Shown: positions 1-9,784, counted from the stretch's first letter. The stretch: 64,000 nucleotides of DNA from Roseovarius litoreus (GCF_900142765.1 NZ_FRCB01000001.1:620001-684000), one strand, 5' to 3'. A program made the numbers and translations. The notes: generated by a model not told the origin, from the sequence alone.

Positions 1-556
1 CGGCGTGGGCCATCTCCATGTCGAAACTTGTGTCGCCGATCATCACCGTGCAATCCGGCGCCACGCCGGTTTCGGACAGCGCCGCCTGCAGCATCGAGGG
101 ATGCGGTTTGGAGGGGTGATGATCGCTGACTTGCTGGGTCACGAAATAGCGGCGCAGATCATGGGCATCGAGCAGCTTGTCCAGCCCGCGACGGGACTTC
201 CCGGTGGCCACGCCCAGAAGCACGTCGGGGATCGCATGCAATGTCTCGATCGCCTCGAGCGCGCCGGGATAGAGCGGCGAGGATTGCGCGGCGCCGGATT
301 GCGCGCGCAGCTCCATATAGGCCTCTTTGTACCAATCGACCATCTGCCCGTGGCGGCCCGGATCAAGCGCGGGCGCAAGCCGCGCCACGGCGACATCCAA
401 CGACAGGCCGACGATGCCAAGCACCGTTTCGCGCGGCGGTACGGGATGACCGGCCCGATCGAAGGCATGGGCCATCGCGGCGAGAATATCGGCCTGACTG
501 TCGACCAGCGTGCCGTCCACGTCGAAGATGACAAGACGCAAGGGACGGCTGGTCAT
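1..556 (-). CDS. HAD-superfamily hydrolase, phosphoglycolate phosphatase-like (3' end outside window)
   Basis: Reading from 556 leftwards, 185 codons are open to the window edge, so the C-terminus is missing. The N-terminus carries HAD motif I (DVDGTLVDS, nucleophile Asp near residue 12), a helical cap region, motif II/III (GVATGKSRRGL) and motif IV (MIGDTSFDMEMA), the usual order for a Gph-type phosphatase. Family members remove phosphate from small sugars such as 2-phosphoglycolate in the cytosol; the substrate here cannot be read from sequence. The start codon overlaps the stop of the upstream pseudouridine synthase gene as ATGA, so the two are probably translationally coupled, an arrangement I know from other Rhodobacterales. 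Confidence 0.88.
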   Translation of the reverse strand, partial: MTSRPLRLVIFDVDGTLVDSQADILAAMAHAFDRAGHPVPPRETVLGIVGLSLDVAVARLAPALDPGRHGQMVDWYKEAYMELRAQSGAAQSSPLYPGALEAIETLHAIPDVLLGVATGKSRRGLDKLLDAHDLRRYFVTQQVSDHHPSKPHPSMLQAALSETGVAPDCTVMIGDTSFDMEMAHA

Positions 557-1599
557 TGCAGATCCTCGAACGGATCATCCGGCGCCTCGGAGGTCTGCCA
601 CTGGAACATGTCCCAGGTGCGTTTCATGTGATCGGGCAAGGGTGCGGTCAGGTGCAGGCGGGCGCGCGAAACGGGGTGCTCGAGCGTCAGGGACCGGGCA
701 TGGAGATGCAGTTTGCGGCTGATTTCGCCGCCCAGTTGGGCGCCCCAGCCGTCGCCCATGTTTTCCTGACCGGAGCCGCCATATTTGCCGTCGCCCACGA
801 TGGGATGACCGATCTCGGCCATATGGGCGCGCAGCTGATGGGTGCGGCCCGTCACCGGCACAAGGGCTACCCAAGCGCAGCGCGCACCGGCGGATTCGAT
901 CACGGCGAAATCCGTGGTGGCGCGTTTGGCGCCGGGGGTGCTCTCGACGGCCTCGGGATGCAGGCAGAGCATCTTTTCGCCTTCGCCCTGCGCGCCATGC
1001 CCGGGAGCCTTGACCAGTCCGAAGCGGATCGTGCCCATGCGCGGGCTTGGCACACCGGCGACGGCGGCCCAATAGATCTTGCGGGTGTCGCGGTGGCGGA
1101 ACCCGGCGGTCAGGGTCTTGGCCACGGCGCGGCTGCGGGCGAGGATCAGAACGCCCGAGGTGTCCTTGTCGAGCCGGTGCACGAGCCGGGGCTTTTCCTC
1201 GGCGCCGAAGCGCAGCGCGTCGGCGAGCCCGTCGACATGGCGGGTCTGCTTGCTGCCGCCCTGCACCGGCAGGCCCGGGGGCTTGTTCAGCGCGATGATG
1301 TGGTCGTCACGGTAGATCACGGCGGACTGGATCATGCGCGCGTCGGCATCGCTGATGCGGCTGTGCGGCGACGCGCTGTCGATCTGACCGGGATCGGGCA
1401 GAGGGGGGATGCGGACCTGCTGGCCCACCTCGAGCCGGGTGCTGGCCTTGACGCGGCCGCCATCGACCCGAAGCTCGCCCTTGCGGCACAGTTTCTCGAT
1501 GCGCCCCTGAGAGACATGCGGGAAGTGCCGGCGCAGCCAGCGGTCAAGCCGCTGGTCGGCATCGCCTTCGGTAACCGTCAATGTCTGAACGCCGCTCAT
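553..1599 (-). CDS. RluA-family 23S rRNA pseudouridine synthase (RluC-like)
   Basis: The protein has an N-terminal S4 RNA-binding domain (about residues 10-70) and a pseudouridine synthase domain with the signature HRLDKDTSG, whose Asp is the catalytic nucleophile. It converts specific uridines in rRNA, probably 23S, to pseudouridine. RluC and RluD types cannot be separated by eye. An ATG at 1605 is possible, but the GGGGGA ribosome binding site is one base from it and seven bases from the ATG at 1599. The 1599 ATG also overlaps the crcB stop as ATGA, so I chose it (348 residues). The gene sits between crcB and the HAD phosphatase in a tightly packed operon. Confidence 0.9.
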   Translation of the reverse strand: MSGVQTLTVTEGDADQRLDRWLRRHFPHVSQGRIEKLCRKGELRVDGGRVKASTRLEVGQQVRIPPLPDPGQIDSASPHSRISDADARMIQSAVIYRDDHIIALNKPPGLPVQGGSKQTRHVDGLADALRFGAEEKPRLVHRLDKDTSGVLILARSRAVAKTLTAGFRHRDTRKIYWAAVAGVPSPRMGTIRFGLVKAPGHGAQGEGEKMLCLHPEAVESTPGAKRATTDFAVIESAGARCAWVALVPVTGRTHQLRAHMAEIGHPIVGDGKYGGSGQENMGDGWGAQLGGEISRKLHLHARSLTLEHPVSRARLHLTAPLPDHMKRTWDMFQWQTSEAPDDPFEDLQ

Positions 1600-1973
1600 G
1601 CCCATATCCCCCGTGCAATCCAGACGCCAAGCGCCAATGCGCCCAGAGAGCCGATGATCGACAACACCACGTAAAGCCCCGCCGAGCCGAGCTGACCGCG
1701 CTCATAAAGGGTGAATGCCTCGAGCGAGAAAGCCGAGAATGTGGTGAACCCGCCCAGAAGCCCGGCCATGACCAGCGGATTGAGATGCGTCAGACCCTTC
1801 TGGGTCGAGAACACGGCAAAGACCCCGATCAGGAAGCTGCCCAGCACATTGACGCTGAGCACACCGACGGGAAAGCCGGGACCGCTGAGCCGCAGCAAGG
1901 CAAGCCCGGTGCCGAAGCGCAGCATCGCACCGATCGCACCACCAAGGGCCACGTGAAGAAAGGTCATGAACAT
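1596..1973 (-). CDS. crcB: Fluoride channel CrcB
   Basis: A small protein of about 125 residues with four hydrophobic segments and the CrcB/Fluc signatures: an early GGAIGAMLRF, an Asn-containing segment (SVNVLGSFLIG) and GGFTTFSAFSLE in the third membrane segment. It exports fluoride as a dimeric channel in the inner membrane. Possible starts are 1973 (ATG TTC ATG) and 1967; an ATG at 2009 would add a polar stretch atypical for the family. The stop overlaps the rluC-like start. I see no fluoride riboswitch upstream. Confidence 0.92.
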   Translation of the reverse strand: MFMTFLHVALGGAIGAMLRFGTGLALLRLSGPGFPVGVLSVNVLGSFLIGVFAVFSTQKGLTHLNPLVMAGLLGGFTTFSAFSLEAFTLYERGQLGSAGLYVVLSIIGSLGALALGVWIARGIWA

Positions 1974-2090
1974 GGCCGCGTCTGTCGCGCGCCACCCGTG
2001 GATTGTCAAGCTGCGCTGATGTTTGAAGGCACGCGCGCGGCAAAGCGCGACTGGATTTTTGCGGCGCGGCTGCGCCCGCTGACGCGTTCC

Positions 2091-2137
2091 GCATGTTGCG
2101 AAATCTGTGATTCAGGTTCTTCGCGAAACGCTTTAGG
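2091..2137. repeat. Dispersed intergenic repeat, copy A
   Basis: A 47-base segment in the divergent gap between crcB and the glycerate kinase gene. It matches a second segment at 21015-21061 at about 40 aligned positions, with one single-base insertion in each copy. Shared core strings are GCATGT, GCGAAA, TCTGTGA, CAGGTT and AAACGCTT. It is preceded by GCGTTCCGC (2084-2092), which is nearly complementary to the GCGAAACGC inside the repeat, so a stem could form. Function unknown. Confidence 0.7.
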
Positions 2138-2151
2138 GTGCAAGGTGTCAC

Positions 2152-3435
2152 ATGCGAAAGGCCCGTTTCCCGATGTCCGATCCGATCCCCTTCCTGCGCC
2201 GCCTGTTCGACCGGGCGGTCGAAGTGGCCGACCCCATGCAAAGCCTGGCACAGGCCCTGCCCGAGCGCCCCGAGGGGCGGCTGGTGGTGATCGGCGCGGG
2301 CAAGGCGAGCGCGCGGATGGCCGAGGCCGTCGAGGCGGCTTACGGCCCCTGTGAGGGGCTGGTCATCACGCGCTATGGCTATGCCCGGCGCTGCGAGGGG
2401 ATCGAGATCGTGGAAGCGGCGCATCCGGTGCCGGATACCGCCGGGCTGCAGGCCACCGCGCGCATGCTGGAGCTGATGCGGGGGCTTGGCGAGGGCGACA
2501 TGGTGCTGGCGCTGATCTCGGGCGGGGCATCGGCGCTTTTGGTGCAGCCTGCGGGGGCGATCACGCTGGAGGAAAAACAGGCGGTGAACTCGGCGCTTTT
2601 GTCCTCGGGGGCGCCGATCGGCCAGATGAACATTTTGCGCAAGCATCTGAGCCGGGTGAAAGGCGGGCAACTGGCCGCCGCCGCGCATCCCGCGCGAATG
2701 CTGGCGCTGTTGATTTCGGACGTGCCGGGCGATGATCCGGCGATGATCGGCTCGGGCCCGACGGTGGGGGATGCCAGCACCCCCGCCGATGCGCGCGCCA
2801 TTCTGGAGCGGCACGGGATCGAGGTGCCGCAATCGGTGCGCGATGTGCTGGAGGGGCCGAGCGGCGTCGTGCCGCCCGGCGACCCGAGACTGTCCGGGGT
2901 GGAAAACGTGATCTATGCCGCCCCGTCGCAATCCTTGGAGGCCGCAGCCGAAATCGGACGGGCCGAGGGGCTGACTGTGCGGGTTCTGGGCGATGCGCTG
3001 GAGGGGGAGGCGCGCGAGTTGGCGCGCGATCACGCGGCGCTGGCCCTGGAAATTCAGGGCGCCCTTGGGCCGGGGGATGCGCCGGTGCTGCTGTTGTCGG
3101 GGGGAGAGTTGACGGTCACGCGCAAGGGCGATGGCGTGGGCGGGCCGAATGCGGAATATGCGCTGGCCATGGCGATTGCACTGGACGGGGCAGAGGGCAT
3201 TCATGCGATGGCCTGCGATACCGACGGGGTGGACGGCGCCGCCGAGGTGGCGGGTGCCGCCCTTGGGCCGGACACGTTGACCAAGGCGCGCGCGGCAGGG
3301 GTGGACGCCGCCGAGGCGCTGGCCCGCAACGATGCGCATTCCTTTTTCGCAGCGATCGGCGATCAGGTGGTGACCGGGCCGACGCTGACCAATGTCAACG
3401 ATTTCCGCGCGATCAGGATCGCGCCGAAGGGGTAG
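2152..3435 (+). CDS. Glycerate 2-kinase (MOFRL family)
   Basis: About 427 residues with the DUF4147/MOFRL architecture of GckA/TtuD-type glycerate kinases. An N-terminal Rossmann-like half carries LVVIGAGKASARMAEA and the Ser/Gly-rich LALISGGASALLVQP, followed by LRKHLSRVKGGQLA. The C-terminal MOFRL half has LLLSGGELTVT, GVGGPNAEYALA and ACDTDGVDGAAEVAGA. The enzyme phosphorylates glycerate to 2-phosphoglycerate, feeding glyoxylate- or tartrate-derived carbon into glycolysis. The start at 2152 has an AAGGTG site six bases upstream; an in-frame ATG at 2173 is an alternative. The gene ends four bases before the amidohydrolase gene, so the two are likely co-transcribed. Confidence 0.92.
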   Translation: MRKARFPMSDPIPFLRRLFDRAVEVADPMQSLAQALPERPEGRLVVIGAGKASARMAEAVEAAYGPCEGLVITRYGYARRCEGIEIVEAAHPVPDTAGLQATARMLELMRGLGEGDMVLALISGGASALLVQPAGAITLEEKQAVNSALLSSGAPIGQMNILRKHLSRVKGGQLAAAAHPARMLALLISDVPGDDPAMIGSGPTVGDASTPADARAILERHGIEVPQSVRDVLEGPSGVVPPGDPRLSGVENVIYAAPSQSLEAAAEIGRAEGLTVRVLGDALEGEARELARDHAALALEIQGALGPGDAPVLLLSGGELTVTRKGDGVGGPNAEYALAMAIALDGAEGIHAMACDTDGVDGAAEVAGAALGPDTLTKARAAGVDAAEALARNDAHSFFAAIGDQVVTGPTLTNVNDFRAIRIAPKG

Positions 3436-3439
3436 TCGC

Positions 3440-4603
3440 ATGGAGCGGATCGCCCGCCTTGACCCACAGATGCGCGCATGGCGTCACGGGTTTCACCGGC
3501 ATCCGGAACTGGGCTTCGATCTGCCATGGACCAGTGAGCGCGTGGCCGGTTTGCTGGAGAGCTTCGGGCTTGAGGTGCATCGCGGTATCGGGGGATGCGG
3601 TGTTGTCGGTGTCTTGCAGAGGGGCAATGGCACGCGCAGCATCGGCATCCGGGCCGATATGGATGCGCTGCCGATCACCGAAGACACCGGGCTGGACCAT
3701 GCATCCGAAATCACGGGGCAGATGCATGCCTGTGGACATGACGGGCATATGACCATGGCGCTTGGTGCGGCCATGCTACTGGCCGAAGAGGGCGCTTTCA
3801 GCGGGCGCGCGGTGTTCGTCTCTCAGCCCAATGAAGAGCATGGCGAAGGGGCCGCGGCGATGATCGCGGATGGGCTGTTCGAGCGGTTCGGCATCGACGA
3901 GATTTATGGCGCGCACAACATCCCCGGCCTGCCGGTCGGTCAGTTCGCCACCCGCGCCGGGCCGATCACCGCCAGCGAAGCTCTGTTCGAGATCGAGGTT
4001 TCGGCGCGCGGTGGTCACGCGGCGCTTCCGCATATGGGCGTCGATGCGATCACCGTCGGGGCGCAGATCGTCGGCGCGCTGCAAACGATCGTGTCGCGCA
4101 AGCTGGACCCTGCGCAGAACGGTGTCGTGTCGGTCACGGAATTCAGCACAGACGGGCGGCGCAACGTGCTGCCGGGGCACGCCACGCTGAGGGGTGACGC
4201 GCGCGCCCTGACGCCCGAGACCAACGCCGGGATCGAGGCCGCCATGCGACAGCTGGTGGAGGGCATTTGCACCGCGCATGGGGTCAGTGCGACGGTCAGC
4301 TACGAGACGATCTTTCCGCCAACGATCAATGCGCCCGGCCCGGTGGCCGAGGCGGTGGCGACAGCGGATGATCTGGGGATTTCAATCGACGGGGCCTGCG
4401 CACCCAAGCTGTTTTCCGAGGATTTCGCCCATATGGCGGCGCGCGTGCCGGGCTGTTTCGTGCTGATGGGCAATGGCACCGACGGCAGGCATGCACGCCC
4501 GCTGCATTCCAGCGATTACGAGTTCAACGATGCCGCATTGGCGCCGGGAGCGGTCTTCTGGGCAAGGCTTGTGGAGCGGCGCCTGGCCCGAGACAGCCGG
4601 TGA
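3440..4603 (+). CDS. M20-family amidohydrolase (hippurate/N-acyl-amino-acid hydrolase-like)
   Basis: 387 residues starting MERIARLD at 3440; GAAGGGG ten bases upstream decides this start. The fold is that of M20D peptidases: RHGFHRHPELGF near the N-terminus, the metal-binding MHACGHDGHMTMALGAA with a Cys and two His ligands, NEEHGEGAAAMI with the catalytic Glu, GAHNIPGLPVG, and a C-terminal SEDFAHMA. Such enzymes cleave N-acylated amino acids such as hippurate, N-acetyl amino acids or auxin conjugates; the substrate is not predictable. It follows the glycerate kinase on the same strand. Its TGA stop directly abuts the TGA stop of the convergent ugd gene (TGATCA at 4601-4606), with no base between. 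Confidence 0.9.
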   Translation: MERIARLDPQMRAWRHGFHRHPELGFDLPWTSERVAGLLESFGLEVHRGIGGCGVVGVLQRGNGTRSIGIRADMDALPITEDTGLDHASEITGQMHACGHDGHMTMALGAAMLLAEEGAFSGRAVFVSQPNEEHGEGAAAMIADGLFERFGIDEIYGAHNIPGLPVGQFATRAGPITASEALFEIEVSARGGHAALPHMGVDAITVGAQIVGALQTIVSRKLDPAQNGVVSVTEFSTDGRRNVLPGHATLRGDARALTPETNAGIEAAMRQLVEGICTAHGVSATVSYETIFPPTINAPGPVAEAVATADDLGISIDGACAPKLFSEDFAHMAARVPGCFVLMGNGTDGRHARPLHSSDYEFNDAALAPGAVFWARLVERRLARDSR

Positions 4604-5950
4604 TCAGGCGGTTTTGCGATCTTCGCCCGCGGCAGCGATGAAGCCCAAGCGACCGATGCTTTCATACGCTTCGAAGCCGGCGCGCTTGGCGTCCTTGACC
4701 GAATAGATGTTGCGCAGATCGGCAAGGCGCGGCGTCGCCATCTTGCGGGCGATGCGCTTGAGATCGAGGGCGCGGAACTCGTTCCATTCGGTCAGGATCA
4801 CCAGAAGATCGGCATTGTTGGCGCATTTATAGGCGTCGTCATGCCATTGCACGCCGGGTAGAAGATGCTCGCCCTCGCGCCGGCCTTGCGGATCGCAGAC
4901 ACGGACCTTGGCACCGCTGCCGACAAGGGAGGGCACGATGGTCAGGGCCGGCGCCTCGCGCATGTCGTCGGTGTTGGGCTTGAAGGTGACGCCGAGGATG
5001 CCGATTGTCTTGCCGTTGAACGTGCCGTCGCACATGTCCAGCAGCTTGTCGATCATGCGGCGCTTTACATCCTCGTTCACGGCGATCACCGCCTCGGTGA
5101 TGTGCAGCGGCACGCCATGTTCCTGACCGGTGCGGGCCAATGCGCGGGTGTCCTTGGGAAAACAGCTTCCGCCATAGCCGGGACCGGCATGGAGGAACTT
5201 GTTGCCGATCCGACCGTCAAGGCCCATGCCCTGAGCGACCTGTTTCACATCGGCGCCGGTGCGTTCGCAGAGTGCCGCGATTTCGTTGATGAAGGTGATC
5301 TTGGTCGCGAGAAAGGCGTTGGCGGCGTATTTGATCATCTCGGCGGATTCCAGATCGGTGGTCAGGATCGGGAATTCGCGCAGGTAAAGCGGGCGGTAGA
5401 TCTCGGCCATGACATCGGCGGCGCGCTCGGACTGCACACCGACGACGACGCGGTCGGGCTTCATGAAATCCTCGATCGCCGCACCTTCGCGCAGGAATTC
5501 GGGGTTGGAGGCCACGTCGAAATCGAGATCGGGATTGGCCTTTTTCATCACCTGCTTGACCTGCCGGTTGGTGCCGACAGGAACGGTCGACTTGGTGACG
5601 ACGACGACATATTGGCTGGCGGCGCGGGCGATTTCCTCGGCTGCGGCCATGACATAGGTGAGATCGGCGTGACCGTCGCCGCGCCGGGTGGGCGTGCCGA
5701 CGGCGATGAACACGGCTTCGGCCCCTTCGATGGCCTGCGCCAGATCGCCAGTGAAGGACAGGCGGCCCGCCTCGACGTTCTTTTCCAGGAGCGCATCGAG
5801 ACCCGGCTCGAAGATCGGCACCTCGCCGCGTTCGAGCATTTCGATCTTGCGGGGGTCCTTGTCGACACAGACGACATCATGCCCGAAATCCGAGAAGCAC
5901 ACACCGGAGACAAGGCCCACATAGCCGGTTCCGATCATCGCGATTTTCAT
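4604..5950 (-). CDS. ugd: UDP-glucose 6-dehydrogenase
   Basis: 448 residues beginning with an NAD-binding [17 protein letters not shown] and the acidic VDKD loop. The central sugar-binding domain has [11 protein letters not shown] and [23 protein letters not shown], and [13 protein letters not shown] holds the catalytic Cys263. The enzyme oxidises UDP-glucose twice to UDP-glucuronate for exopolysaccharide or LPS. GDP-mannose dehydrogenases share the fold, but the overall sequence is the compact single-gene type of alphaproteobacterial UDP-glucose dehydrogenases. It diverges from glmM and lies near manC, so this is a nucleotide-sugar neighbourhood. Confidence 0.92.
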   Translation of the reverse strand: MKIAMIGTGYVGLVSGVCFSDFGHDVVCVDKDPRKIEMLERGEVPIFEPGLDALLEKNVEAGRLSFTGDLAQAIEGAEAVFIAVGTPTRRGDGHADLTYVMAAAEEIARAASQYVVVVTKSTVPVGTNRQVKQVMKKANPDLDFDVASNPEFLREGAAIEDFMKPDRVVVGVQSERAADVMAEIYRPLYLREFPILTTDLESAEMIKYAANAFLATKITFINEIAALCERTGADVKQVAQGMGLDGRIGNKFLHAGPGYGGSCFPKDTRALARTGQEHGVPLHITEAVIAVNEDVKRRMIDKLLDMCDGTFNGKTIGILGVTFKPNTDDMREAPALTIVPSLVGSGAKVRVCDPQGRREGEHLLPGVQWHDDAYKCANNADLLVILTEWNEFRALDLKRIARKMATPRLADLRNIYSVKDAKRAGFEAYESIGRLGFIAAAGEDRKTA

Positions 5951-6171
5951 GGTTGATTACCTTCCAGACCCCTGCACACAGGTTCTTAATGCCGCCCGGC
6001 GGCGGACGCGTCAATCACAGATCACGGGGTGGATCGGCAACCGTGGCGAGAAAACCAGAGCACGGCAGCGGATGGCCGACCGACACCTTGGCCATTGGAC
6101 AGGGACGCATGGCACAGCTATGGAGAAACCCGAAGATGCCAATGGCAGGACAGACACGAAGGACGCAAAGC

Positions 6172-7512
6172 ATGTCCCAGAAACTATTCGGCACCGACGG
6201 TGTGCGCGGACGGGCCAACAGCTGGCCGATGACGGCAGAAATCGCGCTGAAGCTGGGGGCTGCGGCAGGGCGTTATTTCCGGCGCGACACGCAGGAGCAC
6301 CGGGTGGTCATCGGCAAGGACACACGGCTGTCGGGCTACATGATCGAGAACGCGCTGACGGCGGGCTTTACCTCGACGGGGATGAACGTGTTCCTGCTGG
6401 GGCCGATGCCGACACCGGCGATCGGATACCTAACGCACGGTTTGCGCGCCGATGTGGGGGTGATGATCTCGGCCAGTCACAACCCGGCATCGGATAACGG
6501 GATCAAGTTCTTCGGACCGGATGGCTTCAAGCTGAGCGACGAGGCAGAGGCCGGGATCGAGGCGCTGATGAATGAAGGCGTACAGGCCGCCGCCCCGGAG
6601 AATATCGGGCGGGCCAAGCGCTTTGACGATGCCATGGGCCGGTATGTGGAATATGCCAAGACCACCTTTCCATCCCGGCGCCGTCTGGACGGGCTGCGGA
6701 TCGTGGTGGATTGCGCCAATGGCGCCGCCTACAAGACCGCACCCGCCGTTCTGTGGGAGCTTGGCGCCGAGGTGATCTCGATCGGCGTGGAGCCGGACGG
6801 GTCCAATATCAACCGCAACTGCGGCTCGACCCATCCCGAGGCCGCCGCCAAGAAGGTGATCGAGACCCGCGCCGATATCGGCATCTGCCTTGATGGCGAC
6901 GCGGATCGCGTGGTGCTGATCGACGAAAAGGGCCAGATCGCCGATGGGGATCAGATCATGGGTCTGATCGCGGGGCGGTGGCATCAGGAAGGCCGGTTGG
7001 CGGGCGATGCGCTGGTGGCCACGGTGATGTCGAACCTCGGGCTGGAGCGGTATCTGAACGACCGGGGCATCGACATGAAGCGGACGGCGGTCGGCGATCG
7101 CTATGTCGTGGAGGCGATGCGCGCGGGCGGGCATTCGCTTGGCGGCGAGCAGTCGGGCCATATCGTGATGACGGATTACGCCACCACCGGAGACGGGCTG
7201 ATCGGGGCGCTGCAATTTCTGGCCTGCATGGTCGAGACCGGCCAGAAGGCCAGCACGCTGGCGCATGTCTTCGATCCGGTGCCGCAAAAGCTTATCAATC
7301 TGCGCTATGAATCCGGCAAGGCGCCCCTGGAGGCCGAGGCCGTGAAAGAGGCCATCGCCAAGGGCGAGAAGGCGCTTGGCCGCGACGGGCGACTGCTGAT
7401 CCGCAAATCGGGGACGGAGCCCTTGATCCGGGTCATGGCCGAGGCGGTGGACCCCGCCATGCTGGACAAGGTTCTGAATGATGTGGTGGCCGCGGTGCAG
7501 AAGGAATGCTGA
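6172..7512 (+). CDS. glmM: Phosphoglucosamine mutase
   Basis: 446 residues starting [13 protein letters not shown], the usual GlmM N-terminus. GAAGGA eight bases upstream supports 6172 over ATG codons further upstream. The phosphoserine loop [19 protein letters not shown] contains catalytic Ser102; [12 protein letters not shown] is the metal-binding loop; [13 protein letters not shown] and [14 protein letters not shown] are the sugar- and phosphate-binding loops. It interconverts glucosamine-6-phosphate and glucosamine-1-phosphate, the committed step to UDP-GlcNAc for peptidoglycan and LPS. It diverges from ugd and is followed 96 bases later by manC. Confidence 0.96.
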   Translation: MSQKLFGTDGVRGRANSWPMTAEIALKLGAAAGRYFRRDTQEHRVVIGKDTRLSGYMIENALTAGFTSTGMNVFLLGPMPTPAIGYLTHGLRADVGVMISASHNPASDNGIKFFGPDGFKLSDEAEAGIEALMNEGVQAAAPENIGRAKRFDDAMGRYVEYAKTTFPSRRRLDGLRIVVDCANGAAYKTAPAVLWELGAEVISIGVEPDGSNINRNCGSTHPEAAAKKVIETRADIGICLDGDADRVVLIDEKGQIADGDQIMGLIAGRWHQEGRLAGDALVATVMSNLGLERYLNDRGIDMKRTAVGDRYVVEAMRAGGHSLGGEQSGHIVMTDYATTGDGLIGALQFLACMVETGQKASTLAHVFDPVPQKLINLRYESGKAPLEAEAVKEAIAKGEKALGRDGRLLIRKSGTEPLIRVMAEAVDPAMLDKVLNDVVAAVQKEC

Positions 7513-7608
7513 CGAGCGGCCCTCAGATTGCCCGCGATACGCCCTTGGCTTGCCCAAAAGACCGGGCAAGACTGCGGCGAGATAGACATTCGGCAAGGTA
7601 AAAGACAG

Positions 7609-9054
7609 ATGCACGCGATTACACCGGTTATTCTTTGTGGCGGATCAGGCACGCGGCTTTGGCCATTGTCGCGCAAGAGCTATCCCAAGCAGTTCGCGCG
7701 GATCATGGGCGACGAAAGCCTGTTGCAGGGCTGTGCCCGGCGTCTGAGCGGGCAAGGCGAGGGGCTGGACTTCGCGCCGCCCATGGTGCTGACCAATGCC
7801 GATTTCCGCTTCATGGTGACCGAGCAGCTGCTGGAGGCGGGGATCGATCCCGGCCCGGTGCTGATCGAGCCGGAGGCACGCAACACCGCCCCCGCCGTTC
7901 TGGCCGCGGCACTGCATCTGGCCAAGGACAGCCCCGATGCGCTGATGCTGGTGGCGCCCTCGGATCACGTGATCCCCGACACGAGCGCCTTTCATGCCGC
8001 CATCGCCAAAGGCGCCGAGGCCGCGCGCGACGGGCGGCTGGTGACCTTCGGGATCGCGCCCACGCATCCCGAGACCGGCTATGGCTATCTGGATCTGGGC
8101 GATGCGCCGGACGGAACCGGAGCGGCGATGCCGCTGCGGCGCTTTGTGGAAAAGCCAGACCTTGAGACGGCAAAAACGATGCTGGAGGCCGGGACCTATC
8201 TGTGGAACGCGGGGATTTTCCTGTTCGCGGCGCGCGATATCATCGCGGCCTTCGAGGCCCATGCACCGGGCCTTGTGGCGCCGGTGCGCGCGGCGGTGGA
8301 GAAGGCCCGCGCCGATCTGGGCTTTTTGCGGCTCGACCCAGAAGACTGGGCCGGGGCGGACAGTATTTCGGTCGATTTCGCGGTGATGGAGCGGGCGGAC
8401 AACCTGTCGGTGGTGCCCTATGCGCATCACTGGTCGGACCTTGGAAGCTGGGCCGCCGTCCAGCAGGAGGCCGGGGCGGATGAGAATGGCGTGACCCTGT
8501 CGGGGCCGGCCACGGCGATCGACTGCGAAGGCAGTCTGATCCGGTCGGAAAGCGAGGGGCTCGAGGTTGTGGGGCTTGGCCTGAAGAACACGCTGGTGGT
8601 GGCGATGCCCGACGCGGTGCTGGTGGCCGATATGGCGCGCACGCAGGATGTGGGCGCGGTGGTCAAGGCGCTGCGCGCCAAGGGCGTGGCGCAGGCGGAC
8701 AGCTTTGCCCGCGATCACCGGCCCTGGGGCTATTTCGAGACACTCGCCCTGTCGGGCCGCTTCCAGGTGAAACGCATCGTGGTCAAGCCGGGTGCGGCGC
8801 TGAGCCTGCAAAGCCATGTGCATCGGGCCGAGCATTGGATCGTTGTGTCGGGGACAGCGAAGGTGACGATCGACGACACTGTCAAGCTGGTGAGCGAGAA
8901 CGAGTCGGTCTATGTCCCGCTTGGCGCGGTGCACCGGATGGAGAACCCCGGCAAGGTGCCGATGACCCTGATCGAGGTGCAGACCGGCAGTTACCTCGGC
9001 GAGGATGACATCATCCGCTACGAAGATGTCTATGCCCGCGAGAGTGACGATTGA
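7609..9054 (+). CDS. manC: Bifunctional mannose-1-phosphate guanylyltransferase / mannose-6-phosphate isomerase
   Basis: 481 residues starting MHAITPVILCGGSGTRLWP, the nucleotidyltransferase signature. The start at 7609 places this at residue 10, and a longer upstream reading would add an unrelated leader. The GTP transferase domain includes PSDHVIPD and FVEKPDL. The C-terminal cupin (from about residue 365) has RPWGYFETL, the metal-site region LQSHVHRAEHWIVVSGTAKV and YVPLGAVHRMENPG. It makes GDP-mannose from fructose-6-phosphate-derived precursors for polysaccharide synthesis. Its stop lies four bases from the stop of the convergent hutC. Confidence 0.93.
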   Translation: MHAITPVILCGGSGTRLWPLSRKSYPKQFARIMGDESLLQGCARRLSGQGEGLDFAPPMVLTNADFRFMVTEQLLEAGIDPGPVLIEPEARNTAPAVLAAALHLAKDSPDALMLVAPSDHVIPDTSAFHAAIAKGAEAARDGRLVTFGIAPTHPETGYGYLDLGDAPDGTGAAMPLRRFVEKPDLETAKTMLEAGTYLWNAGIFLFAARDIIAAFEAHAPGLVAPVRAAVEKARADLGFLRLDPEDWAGADSISVDFAVMERADNLSVVPYAHHWSDLGSWAAVQQEAGADENGVTLSGPATAIDCEGSLIRSESEGLEVVGLGLKNTLVVAMPDAVLVADMARTQDVGAVVKALRAKGVAQADSFARDHRPWGYFETLALSGRFQVKRIVVKPGAALSLQSHVHRAEHWIVVSGTAKVTIDDTVKLVSENESVYVPLGAVHRMENPGKVPMTLIEVQTGSYLGEDDIIRYEDVYARESDD

Positions 9055-9058
9055 GGCA

Positions 9059-9784
9059 TCAGGACGCGGCGCGCGGATCGGCGGACATGCCGCCAATCAC
9101 ACTGTGGATGCTGTAGCCCGGCGCATATATCAGGCGCACAACGGTGATTGCCCGCGTGTGATCCCAAGTGACACGCGTGATGGCGAATACCGGCGTTCCG
9201 GGCGCGGTGCTCAGCAACTCCGCCTGACTGTCGCTTGCGGCCTCGGCGGAAAAGGCGATGTCACCATGCGTGAAGGGCGCATAAGCGAGCAGCCATTCAT
9301 TGGCGCTGACCCGGTCGAACGGCGCGTCATGGGCGGCGGGCACGGTGGACAGGCTGATCCAGCGATCCTCGACCACGTAAGGCGCGCCATCGGCGCTGTG
9401 CAGCGCGGTGAGATGCAAAGCCGGGCCCGGCCCGAGCGTGGCGCGCGGCCCGGCGGGAGGGGGGGCAAGGCTGCGTTCAAGCAGGCTGTAGCCATAGGCG
9501 TGGCCCCGATCCTCGATCTCGCGGCGGATGACGGGGATCTCGACGGTGGCGCGGCTGACCGGGTGCAGCGCCACACGGGTGCCGGCTTTGCGGCGGCGTT
9601 CCAGCAGACCGGCCTCGGCCAGAGCGCGCAGGGCGCGGTTGACGGTGGCGCGCGCGCAGCCGAATTCCCGGGCCAGATCCACCTCGCCGGGAATGACATG
9701 GCCCGGGGGCCAGTCACGGGCGTGGATGCGGCGCAGAACCTCGTCCTGGATCGCCTGCCAGCCTTTGGGGGGAGGTCCGCTCAT
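9059..9784 (-). CDS. hutC: Histidine utilisation repressor, GntR/HutC family
   Basis: 241 residues. The N-terminal GntR winged helix (about residues 5-75) contains VIPGEVDLAREFGCARATVNRALRAL. The C-terminal UTRA ligand domain has YSLLERSLAPP, APYVVEDRWI and VFAITRVTWD. HutC proteins repress hut operons and are released by urocanate. The start at 9784 overlaps the hutF stop as ATGA, placing the repressor in the leftward hutFC transcript. A matching GTCTATAC operator lies in the hutF-hutI gap. Confidence 0.93.
   Translation of the reverse strand: MSGPPPKGWQAIQDEVLRRIHARDWPPGHVIPGEVDLAREFGCARATVNRALRALAEAGLLERRRKAGTRVALHPVSRATVEIPVIRREIEDRGHAYGYSLLERSLAPPPAGPRATLGPGPALHLTALHSADGAPYVVEDRWISLSTVPAAHDAPFDRVSANEWLLAYAPFTHGDIAFSAEAASDSQAELLSTAPGTPVFAITRVTWDHTRAITVVRLIYAPGYSIHSVIGGMSADPRAAS

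Noticed and set aside
1974-2151. Possible fluoride riboswitch before crcB
   Set aside because: No conserved fluoride-aptamer pseudoknot pattern was seen; the space is taken by the dispersed repeat.
1702-3441. Large open frame antisense to the glycerate kinase and crcB genes
   Set aside because: Arg/His-rich translation typical of GC-rich shadow frames; the plus-strand kinase has clear family motifs.
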